Positions 57,372 through 64,000 of a stretch of 64,000 nucleotides of DNA are shown piece by piece. Within the stretch, counting starts at the first letter, position 1; the number at the start of each line of letters is the position of its first letter. Made by a program: the position numbers and the translations under genes. The stretch is from assembly GCF_002847285.1 (NCBI RefSeq), contig NZ_CP025407.1:1862501-1926500 (forward strand), given 5' to 3'. This DNA is from Streptomyces sp. CMB-StM0423 (GTDB lineage Bacteria > Actinomycetota > Actinomycetes > Streptomycetales > Streptomycetaceae). The notes under the pieces were generated by a model. The model searched no databases. It worked only from the letters and a program-made list of their open reading frames with translations, and was not told the DNA's origin.

Positions 57372-59330
57372 CTAGGTGATCGGCCGGTGCAGGTTCGGCC
57401 TCTTCGCCGGGCCCGGCTCGGCCTCGGCGATCCACGGCCCGTCGCCCGACGGGTCGACGATGCCCTCCTCCAGCCAGGTGTACGCGTCGTCCAGCACCTG
57501 CCTGACCACCCTTCCGTCCAGGTCGTCGGTGTTCGTCCACAGCCGGCCGAACAGCTCCTCGACCCGGATGCGGGCCTGCCGGCAGAAGGCGTCGGCCAGC
57601 TCGTACGCCTCCTTGCCGTGCCCGCCCCGGCCGGGAGCGGCGCGCAGCATCTCGGCCCGTACGCACGCGGCGCTCATCGCGAACAGCTCCGCGCCGATGT
57701 CCACCACCCGGCCGAGGAAGCCCTGCTTGGTCTCCATCCGCCCCTGCCAGCGGGACATGCCGTAGAACGTGGAGCGCGCCAGCCGGCGGGCGCCGCGCTC
57801 CACGAAGCGCAGGTGGGTGGAGAGGTCGCGGTGCCCGGGCGGGTGGAACTCGCCGTACGTCCGCGGCACCTGCCCCTTGCCCGCGACCAGCTTCGGCAGC
57901 CAGCGGGCGTAGAAGCCGCCGGCCCGCGCGCCCGCGCGCGCCTTCTCGGAGAGGTTCTTCTGCGGGTCGATGAGATCCCCGGCGACCTTCAGGTGGGCGT
58001 CCACCGCCTCGCGGGCGATGAGCAGGTGCATGATCTCGGTCGAGCCCTCGAAGATCCGGTTGATCCGCAGGTCCCGGACGATCTGCTCGGCCGGGATCGC
58101 CTTCTCGCCGCGGGCGGCCAGCGACTCGGCGGTCTCGTAGCCGCGGCCGCCGCGGATCTGGATCAGCTCGTCGGCCATGAGGCTGGCCATCTCCGAGCCG
58201 TAGAGCTTGGCGAGGGCGGCCTCGATACGGATGTCGTTGCGGTTCTCGTCGGCCATCTGGGACGACAGGTCGAGCACCGCCTCCAGCGCGAACGTCGTCG
58301 CCGCGATGAAGGAGATCTTCGAGCCGACGGCCTCGTGCTTGGCGACCGGCCGGCCCCACTGCTCGCGGGCGCCGCCCCAGCCGCGGGCGATCTTCAGGCA
58401 CCACTTGCCGGCGCCGACGCACAGGGCGGGCAGCGAGAGCCGCCCGGTGTTGAGCGTGGTCAGCGCGATCTTCAGGCCCGCGCCCTCGGGGCCGATGCGG
58501 TTGGCGGCGGGGACCCGCACCTGGTGGAAGCGGGTGACGCCGTTTTCGATGCCCCGCAGGCCCATGAACTGGTTGCGGTTCTCCACCGTGACGCCCTCGG
58601 AGGCGGCCTCGACGACGAACGCCGTGATGCCGCCCCGGTGCCCTTCGGACTTGGGTACCCGCGCCATGACCACGAGGAGGTCGGCGACGACGCCGTTGGT
58701 GGTCCAGAGCTTGACCCCGTCGAGCAGGTAGCCGGCGTCGGGCCCGTCCCCGTCGGGGACGGCGGTGGTCGCCAGCCGGGCCGGGTCAGAGCCGACGTCG
58801 GGCTCGGTGAGCAGGAAGGCGGAGATGTCGGTACGGGCGCACCGGGGCAGGAACTCCTCCTTCTGCTCCTCGGTGCCGAAGATCTTCAGCGGCTGCGGCA
58901 CGCCGATCGACTGGTGCGCCGAGAGCAGCGCGCCGACGGCGGGGCTCGCGGTGCCGACGAGGGCGAGGGACTTGTTGTAGTAGACCTGCGTGAGGCCGAG
59001 ACCGCCGTACTTCCGGTCGATCTTCATGCCGAAGGCGCCGATCTCCTTCAGCCCGCGCACGGTCTCGTCGGGGATCTGCGCGTCGCGCTCGATCACGGCC
59101 CCGTCGATGCTCGTCTCGCAGAAGTCGCGCAGCCGGGAGAGGAACTCCTCGCCGCGCGCCACGTCCTCGGCGGCGGGCTCGGGGTGGGGGTGGATGAGGT
59201 CGAGGCGGAAGCGGCCGAGGAACAGCTCCTTGGCGAAGCTGGGTTTGCGCCAGTCCTGCTCCCGAGCGGCCTCGGCGACCTCCCTGGCTTCCTTCTCGGA
59301 GACGGACGGCCGTGTGGATGGTGCGGTCAT
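57372..59330 (-). CDS. Long acyl-CoA dehydrogenase (VLCAD-like architecture)
   Basis: The 652-residue flavoenzyme oxidises acyl-CoA at the alpha-beta position. The usual core (about 75-450) shows FLLTEPDVGSD, GVKLWTTNG, RGIENGVTRFHQVRVP and the catalytic Glu in RINRIFEGSTEIMHL (E428). A C-terminal helical extension of about 200 residues makes it longer than the typical 380-residue enzymes and like membrane-associated very-long-chain types. ATG 59330 is preceded by AGGTGAG; a GTG four codons upstream overlaps that site. Two TetR-like operator motifs overlap the 5' region. Likely fatty-acid degradation. Confidence 0.92.
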   Translation of the reverse strand: MTAPSTRPSVSEKEAREVAEAAREQDWRKPSFAKELFLGRFRLDLIHPHPEPAAEDVARGEEFLSRLRDFCETSIDGAVIERDAQIPDETVRGLKEIGAFGMKIDRKYGGLGLTQVYYNKSLALVGTASPAVGALLSAHQSIGVPQPLKIFGTEEQKEEFLPRCARTDISAFLLTEPDVGSDPARLATTAVPDGDGPDAGYLLDGVKLWTTNGVVADLLVVMARVPKSEGHRGGITAFVVEAASEGVTVENRNQFMGLRGIENGVTRFHQVRVPAANRIGPEGAGLKIALTTLNTGRLSLPALCVGAGKWCLKIARGWGGAREQWGRPVAKHEAVGSKISFIAATTFALEAVLDLSSQMADENRNDIRIEAALAKLYGSEMASLMADELIQIRGGRGYETAESLAARGEKAIPAEQIVRDLRINRIFEGSTEIMHLLIAREAVDAHLKVAGDLIDPQKNLSEKARAGARAGGFYARWLPKLVAGKGQVPRTYGEFHPPGHRDLSTHLRFVERGARRLARSTFYGMSRWQGRMETKQGFLGRVVDIGAELFAMSAACVRAEMLRAAPGRGGHGKEAYELADAFCRQARIRVEELFGRLWTNTDDLDGRVVRQVLDDAYTWLEEGIVDPSGDGPWIAEAEPGPAKRPNLHRPIT

Positions 59331-59343
59331 GAGGAGACTCACC

Positions 59344-59373
59344 TCACCGCTGAGTAGGGGTTACCAGCCAGTG
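59344..59373 (-). promoter_or_regulatory. Two TetR-like operator half-matches upstream of the acyl-CoA dehydrogenase
   Basis: TCACCGCTGAGTA (59344-59356) and TTACCAGCCAGTG (59361-59373) share the pattern TYACC-N4-AGTR, starts 17 bp apart. They resemble the TTACC...GGTAA palindromes bound by TetR-type fatty-acid regulators. Inferred only. The rest of 59374-59798 (425 bases, C-rich) shows no gene. Confidence 0.4.
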
Positions 59374-59798
59374 CTACTTGTGCGTATGTACCCGATTCGG
59401 CCGGGCGGCACCACCCCGCGCGCGCCAATCGGGTGCCCCGCACCCCGCCGCACGCCCCCACGCCCCCGTCCCAGACCTCTCCGCGGATCTCCCCCGGGCC
59501 TCTCACCGGCCTCTCCGCGGCCCTCCCCCGCCCTCTCCCCGCACGCCCGCCCAAGGGTAGGCTGCCCCACCGACAAGATCACCCGGGCGGCGGCCGGGCC
59601 CGGCGCACGCCCCCGCGTCCCGCGCCTGTACGGCCCCCGACCCCGTACCCTCGGCCTCGGCGACCCGTGCGGGCACCGGCGGGCCGCGGGACCGCACCCC
59701 CGGCGCCGCACCCCCGCGCCGCCCCACCCTTCCGTCGCGTAGCGCCGCACCCGCGGAGTGCTACGCGCCGGACAACGCACCCTGCCCCGCCGACCGCC

Positions 59799-59804
59799 TA
59801 CGGT
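59799..59804 (+). promoter_or_regulatory. Candidate -10 box for the aldehyde dehydrogenase gene
   Basis: TACGGT would start transcription near 59811, about 35 bases before the GTG at 59845. No clear -35. Confidence 0.35.
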
Positions 59805-59844
59805 GGGCAGCAGAGGTACTTGCACTCTCCGGAGGGACTCTGCC

Positions 59845-61293
59845 GTGACTTCCACACAAGCGTTCTGGCTCGCCGGCCGGCAGGCGACCGGCGAGGACAC
59901 CCTAGACGTCACCTCGCCCTGGGACGGCCGCAAGGTCGGCACGGTGAGCATTCCCACCGACGCCCAGATCGAGGAGGCCGTCGCCGCCGCGCACGCGGCG
60001 AAGGACGAGCTGGCCGCCACCCCCGCGCACGTGCGCGCCGCGGCGCTCGACCATGTGACCAAGCAGATCGCCGCGCGCGCCGAGGAGATCGCGCGGCTGA
60101 TCTCCGCCGAGAACGGCAAGCCGCTGAAGTGGGCCCGCGGCGAGGTCGGCCGCGCCGTGTCCACGTTCCGCTTCGCCACCGAGGAGGCCCGCAGGTGGGG
60201 CAGCGGCGACGGCCAGCGGCTCGACACCGACCCGGGCGGGGCCGGCCGGCTGGCCTTCACCCGGCGCTTCCCGTACGGCCCGGTCCTCGGCATCGCGCCG
60301 TTCAACTTCCCGCTGAACCTGTGCGCCCACAAGGTCGCCCCGGCCCTGGCCGTCGGCGCCCCGATCATCCTCAAGCCCGCCCCCGCCACCCCGCTGTCCG
60401 GGCTGCTGATCGGCGAGCTGCTGGCGGAGACCGACCTGCCGGCCGGTAGCTGGAGCGTGCTGCCGGTGCCGAACGACCGGATGCCCGCCCTCACCCAGGA
60501 CGAGCGGCTGCCGATCATCTCCTTCACCGGCTCGGACAAGGTCGGCTACGACATCCTCAACTCCGTCCCGGGCAAGCGCGTCACCCTGGAGCTGGGCGGC
60601 AACGGCGCCGCCGTCGTCCTGGGCGACTACTCCTCGGAGGCCGACCTCGACCACGCCGCGCAGCGGATCGGCACGTTCGCCAACTACCAGGCGGGCCAGT
60701 CGTGCATCTCCGTCCAGCGCGTGATCGCCGACGCCTCGGTCTACGACCGCCTGGTGCCCAAGGTCGTCGCGGCCGTCGAGGCGCAGGTGACCGGTGACCC
60801 GGCGGACGAGGGTACCGATGTCGGCCCGATGGTCAGCGAGGCCGCGGCCCAGCGGCTGGAGTCGTGGGTCGACGAGGCCGTCGGTGCCGGTGCCCGGCTG
60901 CTGACGGGCGGCAAGCGGGACGGTGCGTCGTACGCGCCCACGGTGCTGACGGACGTGCCGGGCGGCGTGCGGATCTCCCACGAGGAGGCGTTCGGCCCGG
61001 TCGTGACGGTGCAGCGGGCGGACGACGAGGATGCCGCGTTCGCGGCGGTCAACAACTCGAAGTACGGGCTCCAGGCGGGCGTGTTCACGCACGACGTGCA
61101 GAGCGCCTTCCGGGCGCAGCGGAAGCTGGAGGTCGGCGGCGTGATCGTCGGCGACGTCCCGTCGTACCGCGCGGACCAGATGCCGTACGGGGGCGTGAAG
61201 CGCTCCGGCGTGGGGCGCGAGGGCGTGCGGTACGCGATGGAGGACTACACGTACGAGAAGGTCATGGTCTTCACGGGGCTCGACGCGCTCTGA
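59845..61293 (+). CDS. NAD(P)-dependent aldehyde dehydrogenase
   Basis: The 482-residue enzyme has all main motifs: PFNFPLNLCAHKVAPALAVG with the cofactor lysine in ILKPAPATP, FTGSDKVGY, the general base in LELGGNG (E249), the nucleophile in AGQSCIS (C287) and HEEAFGPVV. It most resembles the succinate-semialdehyde/phenylacetaldehyde-like NAD(P) group; substrate undetermined. GTG 59845 has GGAGGG eight bases upstream. It is divergent from the acyl-CoA dehydrogenase and followed by a hairpin. Confidence 0.93.
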   Translation: MTSTQAFWLAGRQATGEDTLDVTSPWDGRKVGTVSIPTDAQIEEAVAAAHAAKDELAATPAHVRAAALDHVTKQIAARAEEIARLISAENGKPLKWARGEVGRAVSTFRFATEEARRWGSGDGQRLDTDPGGAGRLAFTRRFPYGPVLGIAPFNFPLNLCAHKVAPALAVGAPIILKPAPATPLSGLLIGELLAETDLPAGSWSVLPVPNDRMPALTQDERLPIISFTGSDKVGYDILNSVPGKRVTLELGGNGAAVVLGDYSSEADLDHAAQRIGTFANYQAGQSCISVQRVIADASVYDRLVPKVVAAVEAQVTGDPADEGTDVGPMVSEAAAQRLESWVDEAVGAGARLLTGGKRDGASYAPTVLTDVPGGVRISHEEAFGPVVTVQRADDEDAAFAAVNNSKYGLQAGVFTHDVQSAFRAQRKLEVGGVIVGDVPSYRADQMPYGGVKRSGVGREGVRYAMEDYTYEKVMVFTGLDAL

Positions 61294-61314
61294 CGACGGC
61301 CGCACCGGCGCACG

Positions 61315-61341
61315 GGACCCCCGGGATCATCCCGGGGGTCC
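61315..61341 (+). terminator. Terminator after the aldehyde dehydrogenase gene
   Basis: GGACCCCCGGGA (61315-61326) pairs perfectly with TCCCGGGGGTCC (61330-61341) around a 3-base loop, 21 bases past the stop codon. Confidence 0.75.
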
Positions 61342-61393
61342 TCGCATGTCCGCCCGCCCCGGAAGACGGCCGTGAATCGCCCGTGGCAGGCCC

Positions 61394-61422
61394 CTGACAA
61401 CCCAGCCCCCGCCCTCTAGGGT
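61394..61422 (+). promoter_or_regulatory. Promoter of the phospholipase D-like gene
   Basis: CTGACA (61394-61399), 17-bp spacer, TAGGGT (61417-61422). Predicted start near 61429, forty bases before the ATG, which has a GGGGGG-A ribosome site. Confidence 0.6.
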
Positions 61423-61468
61423 GCTCGGCGACCCGCCGATTCCCAGGCACCCAGGGGGGATTCACCAC

Positions 61469-62779
61469 ATGAGACGCATACGCGCCTGGCGGCCCGCGGG
61501 CGTGGCCGCCGTCCTGCTCTCGCTCACCGCGACGCTCGTCTCCGGCGCCACCGCCGCCGAGCCGCAGGCGCGGGAACCCGCCGCACCCGCCGCCGCGGCA
61601 CCGGCCGCCGCCGCCGCGAAGCCCGTCATCAACGGCCCCGTCTTCAACGACCCGCTCGGCTCGGCCGCCCAGCGCGGAGCCGTCTTCACCCAGCTCATCG
61701 CGCTCATCGACGCCACCCCCGCCGGCCAGACCATCCGCGGCTCGATGTTCGAGCTGGAGGACGCGGCCGTCGCCGACGCCCTCATAGCCGCCCGGCGCCG
61801 CGGCGTGGCAGTCAGGCTGATCGTCGACGACAACACCCGCGACAAGGGCAGCGCCGCCTGGACCTCGCTCCGCGGCGCGCTGGGCACGGACGACACGAAG
61901 GCGTCGTGGATCGTCGTCTGCGACGACCGGTTCGAGGACCCGGGCAAGGACAACGTGCAGCGCGGCTGCCTCCCGGTCCCGCCGCCGGGGCCCGCGTACA
62001 ACCACAACAAGTTCTTCGTCTTCACCCGGGTCGGCCCCTTCGACGACGGGACCTCCTACGACAAGGTCGTCTTCCAGTCGTCCTCCAACCTCAACGACTG
62101 GTACAAGAACGAGTCGTACAACGACGCCGTGACCTTCGCCGACGCCACCGTCCACGACGGCTACGCGAAGTTCCACGAGGACCAGCGCCGGCTGCGCCAC
62201 TCGGCGGCCGGCGACAGCACGTACTACTGGTCCACGCCCACCGGCTCCCCTTACCGCGCGTTCTTCTTCCCCCGCGGCGACGCGAACTACGGCAACCCGG
62301 CCACCGACACCGTCGTCAACGCCCTCGACGGGGTGGCGTGCGCGTACACCGGCACGGACGGCAAGCGGCACCAGACCGACATCCGCGTCGCCATGTTCCA
62401 GTTCCTCGGCTCCCGCAAGCAGGTGGCCCAGAAGCTGGCGCAGAAGCGCGCGCAGGGCTGCTGGGTCGACGTCGTCTACAGCGAGGGCGACTCGACGGTC
62501 GAGGGCATCCTCGACGCGGCGGGCATCCAGCGCCAGTTCTGCAACTTTCCCAACGGCCCGGGTATCGACGTGCGGACGCACACGAAGTTCTGGCTGCTGG
62601 ACGGCGACTACAACGGCAGCATCACACCGCGCGTCTACACGGGCAGCCACAACTGGACCGGATCCGGGCTCCGTTCCGCGGACGAGGCGATGGTACGGAT
62701 CACGAGCGCGGACCATCACGCGAAGTACCTGTCGTACTTCTACAAGATCCGCGACACCTGCAAGGCCCGTACGCCGTGA
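61469..62779 (+). CDS. Secreted phospholipase D-like protein
   Basis: The 436-residue protein has an Arg-rich Sec signal peptide (MRRIRAWRPAGVAAVLLSLT..., cleavage about residue 30 after TAA) and an Ala-rich linker. Two PLD half-sites follow: H179-x-K181 (YNHNKFFVFT), in which the usual Asp is Thr, then SSSNLNDW; and H371-x-K373-x4-D378 (HTKFWLLD), then GSHNWTGSGL...DE. The first half-site may be weakened, but both His-Lys pairs are kept. ATG 61469 was preferred over an in-frame upstream start because it fits the signal peptide and ribosome site. It converges with the PucR-type gene. Confidence 0.87.
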   Translation: MRRIRAWRPAGVAAVLLSLTATLVSGATAAEPQAREPAAPAAAAPAAAAAKPVINGPVFNDPLGSAAQRGAVFTQLIALIDATPAGQTIRGSMFELEDAAVADALIAARRRGVAVRLIVDDNTRDKGSAAWTSLRGALGTDDTKASWIVVCDDRFEDPGKDNVQRGCLPVPPPGPAYNHNKFFVFTRVGPFDDGTSYDKVVFQSSSNLNDWYKNESYNDAVTFADATVHDGYAKFHEDQRRLRHSAAGDSTYYWSTPTGSPYRAFFFPRGDANYGNPATDTVVNALDGVACAYTGTDGKRHQTDIRVAMFQFLGSRKQVAQKLAQKRAQGCWVDVVYSEGDSTVEGILDAAGIQRQFCNFPNGPGIDVRTHTKFWLLDGDYNGSITPRVYTGSHNWTGSGLRSADEAMVRITSADHHAKYLSYFYKIRDTCKARTP

Positions 62780-62782
62780 CTC

Positions 62783-62814
62783 CCCCGCCGCTCCGCCCGC
62801 CGGCAGCGGCGGGG
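62783..62814. terminator. Bidirectional hairpin between convergent genes
   Basis: CCCCGCCGCT (62783-62792) pairs with AGCGGCGGGG (62805-62814) over 10 bp with a 12-base loop in the 48-base gap between two convergent stop codons. Confidence 0.6.
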
Positions 62815-62827
62815 CGGCGGACCCCGG

Positions 62828-64000
62828 CTACGCCTTGAGGGCCAGCCACAGCTCCATCCGCGTGTCCGGGTCGTCCAGCGAGCGCCCGAGGATCTCCTCG
62901 ACCCGCCGCATCCGGTAGCGCAGCGTGTGCCGGTGCACCCCGAGGTCGGCCGCCGCCGCGTCCCACTGCCCGTGCCGCGACAGCCACGCCCGCAGCGAGG
63001 CGACGAGATCGCCGCGGCCCCGCTCGTCGTGCTCGCGCAGCGCCCGCAGCGTGCCGTCCGCGAACGCCTGCACCGCGTCGTCCGCCAGCAGGTCCACCAC
63101 CGAGCCCGCCGTCACCTCCTCGTGCTCCACCAGCACCCGCCCGCGCCGCCGCGCCACCGACAGCGCCTGCTCGGCCTGCTTGTACGCCACCGTCACCACC
63201 GCGGGACCCGCCGGCGCCGACACCCCGGCGACCAGCGGCAGCGTCCCCTGCCCTGCGCCGGACCCGCGGACCTGCCCCACGGCACCCGGGTGCGCGGCCT
63301 CGACCCGCCCGGCGTGCTGCGCCGCCGCCTCCGCGACCGCGCCGCCGTCCGTGGCCAGGACCACCAGCCGGCCGGCGTCGGGCACCGCGAGGAACGCCTC
63401 GCCCGACCCGGCCGCCGCTGCGTCCAGCGCGTCGGCCAGCTCCCCCAGCGCCTCCGGCAGCGGCTCCGGCTCGCCCTCCCCCACCGGCGCCACCGGCGCG
63501 GCGGCCTCGGCGACGAGGAGGCGTACGGGCGCGTCCAGCAGCCCCCCGTACAGCGGCCCGGCGACGGACCGCGCGTGGTCGGGCTGGCCGGCGAGCAGCA
63601 GCCGCAGCACGGCGGTGCCGAGCCGCTGCTCGGCGGCGGAGAAGGCGCTGGAGCGCTCGGTGACGAGGGTGAGCAGGGAGACGGCGGCGTGCACGGCGTA
63701 GCGCTCGGCGGGGGCCAGCTTGCCGTCGGTCCCGACGGCCAGAACGCCGCAGCAGCGGCGGCCGGAGCCGAGGGACTGCAGCTCGACGCGGTCCTCGGCG
63801 GGTCCCGCGGCGGGCAGCGGGGGGCGGCCGGGGGCGGCGTCGGCCCGGCGGGGAGCACCGCCGGCCGCGGCCTCGGGCGCCGCTCCTGCGGCCCCGTCCG
63901 CTGCCGCCCTGCCTGCCGACGTCCCTTCCGCCGACGTCCCTTCCGCCGACGCCCCTGCCGCTACGCCGGCGCCGTCACCCGTGCCCGCCGCCCCGGCCGG
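62828..64000 (-). CDS. PucR/CdaR-type transcriptional regulator (5' end beyond the window)
   Basis: At least 391 codons are open on the minus strand to the right edge. The C-terminus is a PucR helix-turn-helix (LVASLRAWLSRHGQWDAAAADLGVHRHTLRYRMRRVEEILGRSLDDPDTRMELWLALKA); upstream lies the GGDEF-like/CdaR sensor region. The reading frame continues through GTGCACGCC at 63694 without interruption into LQSLGSGRRCCGVLAVGTDGKLAPAERY and a Gly/Ala-rich segment, so an internal start at 63694 is not the real one. The usual N-terminal PucR domain is expected outside the window. Target genes are unknown. Confidence 0.88.
   Translation of the reverse strand, partial: PAGAAGTGDGAGVAAGASAEGTSAEGTSAGRAAADGAAGAAPEAAAGGAPRRADAAPGRPPLPAAGPAEDRVELQSLGSGRRCCGVLAVGTDGKLAPAERYAVHAAVSLLTLVTERSSAFSAAEQRLGTAVLRLLLAGQPDHARSVAGPLYGGLLDAPVRLLVAEAAAPVAPVGEGEPEPLPEALGELADALDAAAAGSGEAFLAVPDAGRLVVLATDGGAVAEAAAQHAGRVEAAHPGAVGQVRGSGAGQGTLPLVAGVSAPAGPAVVTVAYKQAEQALSVARRRGRVLVEHEEVTAGSVVDLLADDAVQAFADGTLRALREHDERGRGDLVASLRAWLSRHGQWDAAAADLGVHRHTLRYRMRRVEEILGRSLDDPDTRMELWLALKA
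63921..63950 (-). repeat. Tandem 15-bp repeat in the PucR-type gene
   Basis: GTCCCTTCCGCCGAC is repeated twice exactly, with degenerate flanking copies. It encodes SAEGT units in a low-complexity linker; copy number may vary. Confidence 0.8.

Noticed and set aside
59433..60449. A plus-strand open frame covering the gap before the aldehyde dehydrogenase
   Set aside because: Pro/Arg-rich shadow frame overlapping the true gene in another phase, with no ribosome site.
62828..63694. A complete PucR-type gene starting at 63694
   Set aside because: The frame continues open with family-like sequence to the window edge; the codon at 63694 is an internal valine.

Overview
The window is a high-GC actinobacterial chromosome segment whose gene order matches Streptomyces or a close relative (RNase J-dapA; M16 peptidase-pnp-rpsO; truB-rbfA-ylxP-infB-ylxR-nusA-rimP; proS; ispG-rseP-dxr). 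Extreme third-position GC, GTG/TTG starts, AGGAGG-type ribosome sites, TANNNT -10 boxes and very Ala/Gly/Pro-rich proteins agree with this. No tRNA, CRISPR array, transposase or phage gene was seen. Only the two ends are cut: a 16S rRNA at the left and a PucR-type regulator at the right.

Layout. 1-560: 5' end of a 16S rRNA on the minus strand with its leader and promoter. 561-10300: RNA decay/translation and lysine/cell-wall precursor genes, mostly leftward (rnj, dapA, dapB, M16 peptidase, pnp, rpsO), plus three small envelope proteins. 10449-11516: a secreted M23 peptidase with a long, apparently structured leader and an upstream repeat array. 11517-20550: four consecutive rightward genes for kinase-like proteins that each carry a transmembrane segment and a PQQ/WD40-like beta-propeller; the first two are pseudokinases and the last two keep all catalytic residues. 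20750-24610: a 1286-residue protein with a huge Pro/Ala/acidic disordered region and a MinD/ParA-type ATPase, resembling the EspI-like ATPase of Streptomyces ESX (type VII) loci. 24943-31192: a five-gene peptide/nickel-type ABC importer. 31233-43668: ribF, a trypsin-STAND ATPase fusion, and the truB...rimP translation-factor operon, all leftward. 43772-47898: a lipoprotein, a ferritin-like DUF4439 protein, a phosphotransferase-like protein that lacks metal ligands, and a class B penicillin-binding protein. 48010-56369: proS, two acetyltransferases, ispG, an RseP-type site-2 protease, dxr and a TauE/SafE permease, all leftward. 56460-64000: an ArsR-SRPBCC regulator with a visible operator, a long acyl-CoA dehydrogenase, an aldehyde dehydrogenase, a secreted phospholipase D-like protein and the partial PucR regulator.

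Most of the window is conserved housekeeping. The least explained part is 10.4-24.6 kb. There, two pseudokinase-propellers, two active kinase-propellers and a giant disordered ATPase are adjacent. All four kinase-like proteins have a twin-arginine motif directly before the membrane segment, which raises the possibility of Tat-dependent translocation of the propeller. In S. coelicolor the corresponding interval holds an ESX secretion locus; here I see only the EspI-like ATPase and no WXG100, EccB/C/D or MycP gene. A second lead is the trypsin-STAND protein at 32.4-36.5 kb, whose architecture is like NTPase effectors of conflict systems although it sits in a housekeeping neighbourhood.
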